Source: Paenibacillus rhizophilus
Lineage (GTDB): Bacteria > Bacillota > Bacilli > Paenibacillales > Paenibacillaceae
Direction: 5' to 3'
NCBI RefSeq assembly: GCF_003854965.1
Contig: NZ_RQPI01000001.1
Coordinates: forward strand, 620,001-684,000
Length of the DNA: 64,000 nucleotides
The notes beneath the pieces are model-generated. The model made no database searches and was not told where the DNA came from. It was given only the letters and a program-made list of their open reading frames with translations. A program made the position numbers and the translations under genes. This document shows, piece by piece, positions 33,023 to 41,450 of the stretch. Position 1 is the stretch's first letter, and every line of letters starts with the position of its first letter.

Positions 33023-34474
33023 ATGATACAATATTCCGCTATTGAACTTAACATCAAGTCATTAACCGTGGAGGAATTAGTAAATAACTTAAATCAGAAC
33101 TCTAAATTGTTTTTCTTAGATTCAGCTAACAACGAGTCACATGACTTTGAAATACCGCAAGAACAGTACTTACAGGAAAAGTCGAAATATTCATTTCTAG
33201 GAGTTAATCCAATCAGGGAATTTTGTTATTCAAATGATAACGAGGAAGCGATAAAAGTATTAAAAAGACTAGATGAGTTTCTGGACATTAAAATTAATAA
33301 ACTGAATGTATTTGTTGAACCAGTTGACGAAGAGCTAAAACAGCAATTAAAACCACAGTTCTTTTTTTATGCCTCTTATAATTTTGGAGAAAAGCTTCAG
33401 AATATTGATAATACTTCGACAGATTTGATAGCTCTCCCCGATGTTTATTGTGTGCTGTGTGCTGATAACTTCCTAATTAATCATCACACTTCCAAGATTT
33501 ATTATATTTATGCCGGTGAAGAGGAACTCGATCTATTTCAATTGCAATATCGTGTCAACATGCTTACCGCAGCCTCTGGAGCTGATCATTTATTCAAAGA
33601 AGAAGAATTGGTAGATGCTGGGGATTTTGAATCTAATTTCAATTTAGATGAATATCTTAGTGCGATTGATAAAATAAAAAATTACATTTACGACGGTCAT
33701 ATTTATCAAGTCAACCTAGCACAAACTTTTTCTTTTAATTTTCCAGGTGATTACTGGGATGTTTACAAAAAAATAAGAAAAAGTAATCCAGCACCATTTT
33801 GTGCTTTTTTTAAGATGGGCGGAATGTCCATATTGTCCACTACACCAGAAAGATTTTTATACAAAAAAGACGGAAAGGTTTATACCGAGCCAATAAAAGG
33901 AACAAGACCACGAGGAGTAACAGCCGAAGAAGATCAAATTAATTGTCAAAAGCTAAAAACCTCCGAAAAAGAACGCTCAGAGAATATTATGATTGTTGAT
34001 TTATTGAGAAATGACCTAGGAAGAATATGTAACTATGGAACAGTTGAAGTAGAAAAGCTGCTTTATGTTGAAAAGTATGCATCTGTCTTCCAATTGATTT
34101 CACGGGTAGTAGGAGAATTGAAGCCAGAGTTAAAATTTGGCGATATTTTGGAAGAAACATTTCCAGGCGGCTCCATTACCGGCTGTCCTAAGTTGAGGGC
34201 TATGGAGATTATTGCTGAAATGGAGCCCAGTCGTAGATCCTTATTCACAGGAACTTTAGGGCGAATCTCTGTTGACGGAGAAACTTTTGATTTAAGTATT
34301 GTCATTCGAACAATACTGGTTAGTGGTCAATATGCTCAAATCTCTCTGGGTGGTGGAATTGTGTATGACTCCTCTCCTGTTAAAGAATATCAGGAGACCA
34401 TCGATAAGGGAGCTGCTATTGTAAAAGTATTTAATCTTTCTAGGGAGGTAGAGCATGATTCTAGTTATCGATAA
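33023..34474 (+). CDS. pabB: Aminodeoxychorismate synthase component I
   Basis: A 483-residue chorismate-utilising enzyme. The decisive motif is PIKGT with Lys292, the active-site lysine of PabB (Lys274 in E. coli); anthranilate synthases have PIAGT instead. Other landmarks are IYQVNLAQTFSF, LSTTPERFL, ENIMIVDLLRNDLGR, FPGGSITGCPKLRAMEII and GGGIVYDSSP. It should make 4-amino-4-deoxychorismate with PabA. The ATG at 33023 follows AGGAGG and is far better than an upstream frame start at 32948, which lies in the previous gene. It overlaps pabA by 20 bases. Because no aminodeoxychorismate lyase (pabC) is present, the product is probably not destined for folate. Confidence 0.9.
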   Translation: MIQYSAIELNIKSLTVEELVNNLNQNSKLFFLDSANNESHDFEIPQEQYLQEKSKYSFLGVNPIREFCYSNDNEEAIKVLKRLDEFLDIKINKLNVFVEPVDEELKQQLKPQFFFYASYNFGEKLQNIDNTSTDLIALPDVYCVLCADNFLINHHTSKIYYIYAGEEELDLFQLQYRVNMLTAASGADHLFKEEELVDAGDFESNFNLDEYLSAIDKIKNYIYDGHIYQVNLAQTFSFNFPGDYWDVYKKIRKSNPAPFCAFFKMGGMSILSTTPERFLYKKDGKVYTEPIKGTRPRGVTAEEDQINCQKLKTSEKERSENIMIVDLLRNDLGRICNYGTVEVEKLLYVEKYASVFQLISRVVGELKPELKFGDILEETFPGGSITGCPKLRAMEIIAEMEPSRRSLFTGTLGRISVDGETFDLSIVIRTILVSGQYAQISLGGGIVYDSSPVKEYQETIDKGAAIVKVFNLSREVEHDSSYR

Positions 34475-35021
34475 TTATGATTCTTTTACCTATAATCTAG
34501 TTCAATATATTGGAAAACACACTAAAAATATAGTTGTCTATAAGAATAATAAAATTACAATTGAAGAGCTTAGAGGGCTTCCTATCTCACGTATTCTCAT
34601 TTCACCAGGCCCCAAATCCCCTTCTGAAGCCGGTATATCGAAATTAGTCATCGATTATTTTAAAAATAAGGTACCAATTCTTGGTGTGTGTCTTGGGCAT
34701 CAGGCTGTTGGCGAGGTATTTGGAGGAATGACAGTTCATGCGCCATATGTGATGCACGGAAAGCCTTCTAAAATTTTTCACGATGGAAAAGGAATATTCA
34801 AAGGTATTAAGCAAGGGATCCCTGTCGGAAGGTACCACTCACTTGTTATAGACCCCCACACATTTCCTAAAGATGAGTTGGTAATAACAGCCAGAACAGA
34901 GGACAATATCATTATGGGCGTAAGACACAAGCAGTTCCCTGTTGAGGCTGTTCAATTTCATCCGGAGTCGATTATAACGCAAAATGGATTAATGATGATG
35001 GAAAATTTCCTCCAGATGTAA
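34455..35021 (+). CDS. pabA: Aminodeoxychorismate synthase glutamine amidotransferase component
   Basis: A class I glutamine amidotransferase of 188 residues that supplies ammonia to PabB. The N-terminus is the classic ILVIDNYDSFTYNLVQY, and the catalytic triad is Cys79 (GVCLGHQ), His169 and Glu171 (FHPES). The oxyanion-type region ISPGPKSPSEAG is intact. AGGGAGGTAGAGC lies inside the end of pabB, so the two are translationally coupled and should be made in equal amounts. It could in principle also serve anthranilate synthase, but its partner here is a PabB. Confidence 0.92.
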   Translation: MILVIDNYDSFTYNLVQYIGKHTKNIVVYKNNKITIEELRGLPISRILISPGPKSPSEAGISKLVIDYFKNKVPILGVCLGHQAVGEVFGGMTVHAPYVMHGKPSKIFHDGKGIFKGIKQGIPVGRYHSLVIDPHTFPKDELVITARTEDNIIMGVRHKQFPVEAVQFHPESIITQNGLMMMENFLQM

Positions 35022-35036
35022 ATAGGAGACTAAATT

Positions 35037-36374
35037 ATGGAGCAGGATTATAGCTATAAGCGGACATTACAGATGTCATTGCCTATTACTCTTTCTATGT
35101 TAAATCAAACTATAATGGGCATTCTCGACACATATTTTGTTGGAACGCTTGGAATTCTTCAAATTTCAGCCGTTGGTCTTGCAAGTGGAATTTATATTAT
35201 GGTTGTTCCTTTTATTAGGGGTATTTGTGATGCGGGATTAATATTTGTTTCGCAAGCAAATAAAGACAAAAAGTACTGCTCCTACTGCATTTGGCAATGT
35301 ATCTATGTAAGTTTATTATTCTCAGTCAGCATAATATTAATCTACTATGCTTTTCGATCGTCTTTAGTGAACATTATGAACTTAGACAACTCTTTGAAGA
35401 TTGAGTTCTTGACTTATTTGGATGTACGTATTATGTGCCTTATTTTTTTTGCTGTAAGAGTGAGCATATTTAGATTCTTTCAGGGGATAGCTGTTAATGG
35501 TGTCATTCTAAATAACTCTTTACTTATGAATGTCATCAAGATTTTTTTTAACTGGATATTTATTTGGGGAAACCTAGGGGTTGATCCTATGGGGATCAAA
35601 GGTGCTGCTATTGCTGTACTTATTACTGAATTCTTATGCACCCTACATATATTTGGGAGATTTTTTAATGAGAAAAATAACCGATTATATGGAACTAGAG
35701 AAATCCCGACACCTAATACAAAACTAATACAATCGATTTTTACTAAGGGTTTTCCTAGTGGAACCTCCGAATTTATTGAAGGTTTAATTCTTAACTTAAC
35801 AAATGTATTGATTGCTAATATATCAGTAGTTGCGATTGCTGCCAATCAGATTATAAGGCAAATTTCTTCTGTAATAACATTATTCGGTCTGAGTTACCAG
35901 ATCGTACTTGTTAATTTTGCTGGCAAAGCCATAGGTCAAAATAGGTCTGAGGATTTAAAAGTTATCTGGAAAATTGTATCTAGGCTTTGTATCATGACGT
36001 TTGCGATTTTGGGAGCAGGGGTAATTTTGTTCAGATTTCCATTGGTGAGGATATTTACGACAGACCAATCAGTCATTAAACTGGTATCTTTAGGATTAAT
36101 TATCAGGGTTGCGGCCATGATTGGTGATTATTTGGAATTAAGACAAGGGATGCTTAAAGCAAATGGGGATACTAAGCCTATATTGTATATTCTCATCTTT
36201 TGTTCGTTGTTAATATATGCTCCATTATATTTGCTGGTAAATTATCTGAAACCAGGTGTTATATGGATTTGGATTTCTAACTATACTTTAACCGTCTGCA
36301 TGGGACTGTTTTATTATATAAAAGTAAATAGAAGCCGCTTTGTGCCGCTGGAAAAATTCATGAATACTAACTAA
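35037..36374 (+). CDS. MATE family efflux transporter
   Basis: A 445-residue protein with 12 membrane helices of the MATE type. It begins LQMSLPITLSMLNQTIMGILDTYFVGTLG, the MATE helix 1-2 region; the second half repeats the pattern with FTKGFPSGTSEFIEGLILNLTNVLIA. MATE proteins export cationic or amphipathic metabolites with Na+ or H+. Lying between pabA and the third ligase, 15 bases from one and 19 from the other, it most likely exports the pathway product and gives self-protection. Confidence 0.85.
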   Translation: MEQDYSYKRTLQMSLPITLSMLNQTIMGILDTYFVGTLGILQISAVGLASGIYIMVVPFIRGICDAGLIFVSQANKDKKYCSYCIWQCIYVSLLFSVSIILIYYAFRSSLVNIMNLDNSLKIEFLTYLDVRIMCLIFFAVRVSIFRFFQGIAVNGVILNNSLLMNVIKIFFNWIFIWGNLGVDPMGIKGAAIAVLITEFLCTLHIFGRFFNEKNNRLYGTREIPTPNTKLIQSIFTKGFPSGTSEFIEGLILNLTNVLIANISVVAIAANQIIRQISSVITLFGLSYQIVLVNFAGKAIGQNRSEDLKVIWKIVSRLCIMTFAILGAGVILFRFPLVRIFTTDQSVIKLVSLGLIIRVAAMIGDYLELRQGMLKANGDTKPILYILIFCSLLIYAPLYLLVNYLKPGVIWIWISNYTLTVCMGLFYYIKVNRSRFVPLEKFMNTN

Positions 36375-36393
36375 TTATTGTGGAGGGAAAAGT

Positions 36394-37632
36394 ATGCGAG
36401 TATTACTCATTGGGAGAAACGCTGGATTTATCAAGAAATGTTCTGTTATTGATCCTGAGGTCGAGGTATTTATAATTGAGGAGCCCGATATACTTAGAAA
36501 ACTTAAAGAATTTAGTTCACCAAATATCAAGGAGATCGCCGAAGTAAAATATCATGATTCTGAAGAATATATGTCGATTGTTAAAGAATGGGGGCAAAAG
36601 TATAGATTTGATCTTGTAGTTCCCGGATTTGAGTATAGTGTTAAAGCAGCAAATGAATCGGCTAAATATTTGAATTTGCCACGTATAGGTGATAGAGGGG
36701 CTGCTGTATTCACTAATAAGGTAAAACTTAGGGATTTATGTGCTGAAGCGGGTATACCACATCCAAGATATAAAAAGATTACTAGTATTGAAGAACTTCG
36801 GGAATTTTATAATGGAAGTCCCATTGTGTTCAAACCAGCCAATAGACAGGCATCAATTGGAGTAATACGTATAAATACTGAGGAAGAGATTGCCTCAGCA
36901 TATAAAGAAACGCTAAATGGTGAGTCTGAAGTATTAATTCCAGACCGTGAAATCCCCTGTGAGTATATTGCGGAAGATCTAGTAGTAGGGTACGAAGTAA
37001 GTGTAGAGTGTTTTGTTAGAAACTGTAAAATCATTTTTATTAATTATACAATGCAGGATGGTACTGTAGGTAGGTATTTTATCGAAGTGGGTCATGAGGT
37101 TCCCGGTAATATTCCAAGTAGTGTAACAGATAAGTTATATCAGTTTAAAAGCAGATTGGTAGAAGCTGCGAATGTAAACACCGCTATACTGCATTCTGAA
37201 TGGAAAATAGAGGAGGGGGAACCAATTTTAATAGAATGTGCGGCTAGAATGCCTGGAGATTATATACCGAAACTAATAAGCAATGCTTATGAATTCGATG
37301 TCCATACAGCTTACATTAACATCTTGCGAAACAAGGATCCACATATAAATAACAAACACAAAAATTATATACTTATTCAGTATTTCCAATCAAAGCCAGG
37401 GAGATTGAAAGAAATAAATAATTTAGAAATCTTTGATGAGCTTGGAGACAAATTGATTGAGTACAGCATAACTGTACAACCGGGTAATGATGTTCCCGAA
37501 CTCACTTCCTCTTGGAAGAGAGTAGGTTATTTTATTATAAAAGATCAGTCACACGAAGCTCTTCGTAAATTAGCAGAAAAGATTAACGATACTGTAGAGT
37601 TTGTAATGGATATAACAACAGGCGTTTCCTAA
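36394..37632 (+). CDS. ATP-grasp ligase 3
   Basis: A third ATP-grasp ligase (412 residues), related to the first two only at fold level. It starts RVLLIGRNAGFIKKCSVID; the ATP domain has SPIVFKPANRQASIGVIR and YIAEDLVVGYEVSVECFV; the metal-binding end is HSEWKIEEGEPILIECAARMPGDYIPKL, where Cys-Ala-Ala-Arg takes the place of the common N-P-R. It starts behind GTGGAGGGAAAAGT. It lies after the exporter and before the terminator, so it is the last gene of the unit. It may add a final residue or a protecting group; this is inference. Confidence 0.82.
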   Translation: MRVLLIGRNAGFIKKCSVIDPEVEVFIIEEPDILRKLKEFSSPNIKEIAEVKYHDSEEYMSIVKEWGQKYRFDLVVPGFEYSVKAANESAKYLNLPRIGDRGAAVFTNKVKLRDLCAEAGIPHPRYKKITSIEELREFYNGSPIVFKPANRQASIGVIRINTEEEIASAYKETLNGESEVLIPDREIPCEYIAEDLVVGYEVSVECFVRNCKIIFINYTMQDGTVGRYFIEVGHEVPGNIPSSVTDKLYQFKSRLVEAANVNTAILHSEWKIEEGEPILIECAARMPGDYIPKLISNAYEFDVHTAYINILRNKDPHINNKHKNYILIQYFQSKPGRLKEINNLEIFDELGDKLIEYSITVQPGNDVPELTSSWKRVGYFIIKDQSHEALRKLAEKINDTVEFVMDITTGVS

Positions 37633-37684
37633 ACGAAGTAATTTTATTATGATGTATTTGGTGATGAATTTACTTAATACTTTA

Positions 37685-37714
37685 AAAAACCGCGTCTTCG
37701 GCGGTTTTTTTTAT
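37685..37714 (+). terminator. Intrinsic terminator of the biosynthetic cluster
   Basis: AAAACCGC pairs with GCGGTTTT around GTCTTCG, with eight T residues behind. It closes the 29.07-37.63 kb operon. Confidence 0.85.
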
Positions 37715-37786
37715 TTTGTATCTCTTGTTGTTCTTTGCTCAAAACAAAAAATAATAAATTGTGCATGTACTTTAAAATTGTATAAT

Positions 37787-38263
37787 TCATAATTTCACTT
37801 TCATAAGTATCCCTCCTATTATTTGGCCTTGTAAGTTTGCTCTTTTAACAACATCATATGGCTTAAAACCCATTTTCGTATAAAACATTAAACCTCTTGT
37901 ATTAATATTATGGCAAACAAGATGTAACTCCTTCACATTCAATTCCTTTTTTGCAATAGTCATCATGTTTTGTATCAAAAATTCGGCAGAACCCTTTCCC
38001 CTGAACTCTGGGGAAACTATGACACTTCCAAGCCAGACTTTATTTCCTTCCTCAAGGTTATAAAAGTTGCAATAGCCACAAACTTTCTCATCACCGAAAA
38101 CTAAAACAGTCGGCATCAATCGTTCTTTTGTAACCTCTTTGAATTTCTCCACTGTAAGAGGAGGTTGTAGTTTGGGCGATATAAAAAAAACTTCTCCGTT
38201 ATCAAGAGGAAAAGAACAGATTGTAGGAAAATCATCTGAAATAATAGGTCGACATTTATACAA
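37787..38263 (-). CDS. GNAT family N-acetyltransferase
   Basis: A 158-residue GNAT acetyltransferase. Motif A is visible as VWLGSVIVSPEFRGKGSAEFLIQNMM near residue 78, and the C-terminal part has HNINTRGLMFYTKMGFKPYDV, the usual acetyl-CoA-binding end. The ribosome binding site (GGCGGGGA, ten bases before the ATG) is modest. It is convergent with the biosynthetic operon and not part of it. It might acetylate the cluster product as a resistance step, but this is only suggested by position. Confidence 0.82.
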   Translation of the reverse strand: MYKCRPIISDDFPTICSFPLDNGEVFFISPKLQPPLTVEKFKEVTKERLMPTVLVFGDEKVCGYCNFYNLEEGNKVWLGSVIVSPEFRGKGSAEFLIQNMMTIAKKELNVKELHLVCHNINTRGLMFYTKMGFKPYDVVKRANLQGQIIGGILMKVKL

Positions 38264-38512
38264 AACTATCCCCGCCTTATAAAATTTTATAGTAAAAATT
38301 TGTACCGCTTTAGTAGGTGATTTTTATCAGTAAAACAAATGAAGAGGCATCACTTGACTGAATAAAATAATAAGATATCCTTTAAAGTTGCCATTTTAGT
38401 TATTTACACCACCTAGCTTATCAAGCTATGGAAATTGGTTAGTTGAATTAGTTGGGAGTACCTATAGTGTATATTATCTATTATTAAAATATTCCTTGAT
38501 ATAAACAAAGCT

Positions 38513-38695
38513 ATGGTATTCATAAAAGATCTTAATGGAAATGTAACGTCCGTTCAAAGAACGGACGCTGATGGTGTATTACAGTCGACGACCTATAATA
38601 AGGCAAATCAATTAACGGATATTCAAAATAATATTAGTTTCCATTATAAGGAGAAGTATCGGAAGTCTTTTAATGTTGTCGTCTTCCGATACTAA
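38513..38695 (+). pseudogene. RHS/YD-repeat protein fragment
   Basis: A 60-codon frame whose first 38 residues (IKDLNGNVTSVQRTDADGVL, TYNKANQLTDIQNN) are one and a half YD repeats, the building block of RHS/WapA toxins, wall-associated proteins and teneurin-like shells. The following residues no longer match the repeat. No signal peptide, no further repeats and no obvious promoter are present. It is the stump of a much larger gene whose remainder has been lost, and it lies directly before an interrupted ORF that could have encoded the matching immunity protein. Confidence 0.6.
38655..38693 (+). repeat. 11-base inverted repeat
   Basis: AGTATCGGAAG and CTTCCGATACT are perfect arms with a 17-base loop, ending two bases before the stop of the YD-repeat fragment. 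No T run follows, so it is not a typical terminator. Confidence 0.6.
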
Positions 38696-38716
38696 AACAT
38701 TATGGGAGAGTTTTAT

Positions 38717-39307
38717 ATGAATTTAACGGTCTTAAGTGCTGAGGAGATTGAACTCCTAAGACAAAATTTCGGAATTCTTGATTTCGATGATGATGATGTA
38801 ATTAACAGATTTTTTATAACAGGAGTTTTAGATCGGTTTGATCGAATATTAACAGAGGAAGAAGCCTCTAAATAATTCTCCAATAAGTGGCAAGACCATA
38901 AAGATGAAGTACGGTATTTGGAGTGTTTCCGGAGAATCATTCAAACAATCGAGAAACAAGAAGTGTTTGTTCGTTGCACTAAATTATATTTTGAAGATGT
39001 TATATCAAAATATTATAGAAACGAAATGAATCAATCTGAATTTAGATTTCTCTTACTTTTAAAACAATCCATAAGAGGAGATTTTATAAGAACAACAGAT
39101 ATCAAAATAATAGAGTTTTTATTTAAACTTTCCTTAAGAGAGTATATTTTATTCGATTTCTTTTTTCCACCTATAAGGATTGTGATTATAGGGAATTATG
39201 ACCTTTCATTTCCTGTTTATTGTAAAAATCAAGAGGCATTACTGACAATTCAAGTGTGTGCCAACTTGTCAGGGTTATATATTCGGAATGTCGAAATGAT
39301 AAAATAA
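38717..39307 (+). pseudogene. Unknown gene interrupted by an in-frame TAA, possible immunity gene
   Basis: An ATG behind GGGAGAGTTTTAT opens MNLTVLSAEEIELLRQNFGI, which stops at TAA (38873-38875) after 52 codons. The same frame continues without another stop for 143 codons (FSNKWQDHKDEVRYLECFRR onward) to 39307. The two halves together give one protein of about 195 residues, acidic at the start and Phe/Ile-rich at the end. I do not recognise it. Its place just behind an RHS fragment and before a terminator suggests an immunity protein for a lost RHS toxin. A TTG at 38918 could still start the second part. Confidence 0.6.
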
Positions 39308-39365
39308 ATAGTATGATGTTTTGATAGCAAGTTGAATTCGTGCGATTGGGGTAAAACCTTCATCT

Positions 39366-39396
39366 CCTGCTTCTTCATTTAGAGGCAGGTTTTTTA
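39366..39396 (+). terminator. Intrinsic terminator after the interrupted ORF
   Basis: CCTGCTTCT pairs along nine positions with AGAGGCAGG around TCATTT, followed by TTTTTT. Confidence 0.8.
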
Positions 39397-39540
39397 TTGT
39401 CCGGGCGCCTGCGTCAAGTTTTAGGGGCTGTATGTAGTCTCTCTTACTTCCTTAAATTACGCGAGAAAGGAGAATGTCGGTTCTTATTTTTTAGCTGCAT
39501 ATACGTCTGATACGCCACTGTATGAACCACCTATCGCATG

Positions 39541-39566
39541 ACGGAAAAAGTCTACGGAAAAAGTCT
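39541..39566 (+). repeat. 13-base perfect tandem duplication
   Basis: ACGGAAAAAGTCT occurs twice without a gap. It may be a replication-slippage product. Confidence 0.8.
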
Positions 39567-39914
39567 ATAGTTCTGGAATTATTGTTGCAGCCGGTCACTT
39601 AGCGGTAATCATACCACTGAGTAATCGGTTTTTAAACGTATATCGACTTTCCGTTTCCTGCTCCCAATAGTAAAGCTCTACCTCCGGTTATCTGATTTTT
39701 GCGACAAGCTTTGTTAATTATTAGGCCATTCCGTTTTCGGAAACCTCGCCATTCTTTCCAAAACGAATGCATTTCTTATTTTGGAAATCTTTGGTAATAA
39801 GGAAATGTTTGGTGAATAAAAATCCTCCATTTCTGTGTATGTTTACCATAAATATCGTTGATTTGTAAGATAAATAGTTTCATTCCCCTACCCGGCAGCG
39901 AAAGTTCTATGAAC

Positions 39915-39980
39915 GTTCCTTGTATTAGGAACTAATGTTCTCGTTATCCGTATGGTATATAGAATAGAACAGATACCATA
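39915..39980 (+). promoter_or_regulatory. Two inverted repeats upstream of the methyltransferase gene
   Basis: GTTCCT-N6-AGGAAC (39915-39932) is a compact dyad of operator size. TATGGTAT and ATACCATA (39951-39958, 39973-39980) form an eight-base stem that ends right before GGAGG, the ribosome binding site. They look like transcriptional and translational control sites for the methyltransferase. No regulator gene is nearby. Confidence 0.45.
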
Positions 39981-39994
39981 GGAGGAAATTAAAT

Positions 39995-40678
39995 ATGTTA
40001 TATCAAGAAAGTTGTATTGGAGGCGCCGCTCGTATTGCTGATAAATCCGTAGATCTGATAATTGCGGATACTCCATAAAATCTTCATTTTGGGGGAACAA
40101 CCCAAACCCGGAACAAACAGCCCCGATTTCAAATCCTGCAAAATGATGACCTCACTTTGGCGGACTACCGGAAATTTAGTCTCGCTTGGCTTAAGCAAGC
40201 GTATCGTATCCTCAAACCGTGCTGTCATTTGTATGTCTGCATCGATTGGCGGACTTATCCGGACATGGTCCGCTGGCTCCGATTAACGGGCTTCACGGTC
40301 AAAAATTGCATCGTATGGGACAAGATTAATATGGGATTAGGATGGCAATACCGATACCAGCATGAGTTTATTATCCTGTCGGTCAAAGGACAACAGAAAG
40401 TACGGCGTATTCGTACCCGAAGCCAATCCGATATTATGAGGATCCCTCGCATTCATGGCAATAAAACGGTTCATCCCACGGAAAAACCAGTGGAAATGAT
40501 GAAGCTGCTGATCGAGAACAGCAGTGAAGAAGGAGAGTATATCGTGGACTTCTTTGCCGGAAGCGGAGTTGTTTCGGTAGCTGCGGAAGAAATAGGTCGT
40601 AAATGGGATGCCTTTGAAATAGATCAGCAGTGGGTGGAGGTAACTCAATCCAGGATTATGGAGTTCCACAGATGCTGA
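39995..40678 (+). pseudogene. N6-adenine DNA methyltransferase gene with a stop codon in the catalytic motif
   Basis: A beta-type adenine methyltransferase of 227 codons. The frame is complete from ATG (behind ATAGGAGGAAATTAAAT) to TGA except for TAA at 40076-40078. It falls in IIADTP-stop-NLHFGG, exactly where the Tyr of the catalytic (D/N)PPY motif belongs; TAT to TAA is a single change. The rest is intact: the target-recognition part, HPTEKPVEMM, and the AdoMet site VDFFAGSGVVSVAA. No restriction endonuclease gene is adjacent, so it was an orphan enzyme. A sequencing error at one base would restore it. Confidence 0.85.
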
Positions 40679-40917
40679 TCACATAAGTAAAATAGCTCAT
40701 CACCAAACGCATTTCTGCCAAGGAGCTCTCCAAAAGGGGGAGCCTTTTTAATTCTAATCCTGTGAAGAAATAGAAACATATGCGCATTATTAATCCATCA
40801 AGATAAATATGGTGTCAAGTAAGGTCGTAAATGTGAAATCAAGGGATTTATGAAGTATTAAAGTGCTATAGATTATTTTGGAAAACAACTATAATTTCCC
40901 ATGTGGTCAAATAAAAT

Positions 40918-41450
40918 ATGAAAAGAGGAATGAAAGTGAAAAGTAGGAGACCACTTATTTTGACTATTGCGTTATTTATGATGTTGCTATGGCCAACTAG
41001 TGTGTTTGCCTCAGATGTAGCAGTCCCGGATGATGCTGTTGATACCTCAGGCTTTGAAGTGTTGGCTACATACAGTATACCTATTAGTATAAACCAAGAA
41101 ACAAATGAGATTACAGTTTTGCCATCTGATGAACAATCAAGTGTAGCTACTCAAGCCTCGGCAACGGGTGAACCTATTGTTTCGGATAGAGATGTCGCTA
41201 ATTTGGATGTTAAAGTTAGTAAAAGCGGATCAAATGTATATGCAGATTTAACGATAACGTCATTAGAGACTCCTTTTGTAGGAATATTTTCTTGGAACTT
41301 TTTCGGTTAACTGGTCGAATGGTTATAATGATATTGCGTCAGGCTTAGGTGGAGGTCTCTTAATTTGTCGTGATCAATCACAAACGACATACGACACTAG
41401 CGGGTAACACACCATTGATATTTTTGGACACATTTTACCGTCGGCCATCG
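40918..41450 (+). pseudogene. Decayed secreted protein gene
   Basis: The first 129 codons give a signal peptide (SRRPLILTIALFMMLLWPTSVFA, cleavage after about residue 32) and an exported segment ending ITSLETPFVGIFSWNFFG. The true start may be the ATG at 40936. Beyond the stop the neighbouring frame continues plausibly as TFSVNWSNGYNDIASGLGGG and DQSQTTYDTSG, reaches an in-frame TAA at 41405, and goes on with HTIDIFGHILP until the composition turns GC-rich near 41440. So at least one frameshift and one nonsense codon have broken it. I do not recognise the family. The upstream region has no clear promoter. Confidence 0.55.

Larger units (their letters stand above)
39308..39994 (+). other. Gene-poor AT-rich spacer with short repeats
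   Basis: I find no convincing gene. It holds a terminator at 39366, a perfect 13-base tandem duplication at 39541, and two inverted repeats just before the methyltransferase gene (39915-39932 and 39951-39980). The rest shows scattered stops in all frames and is probably decayed sequence. Confidence 0.5.
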
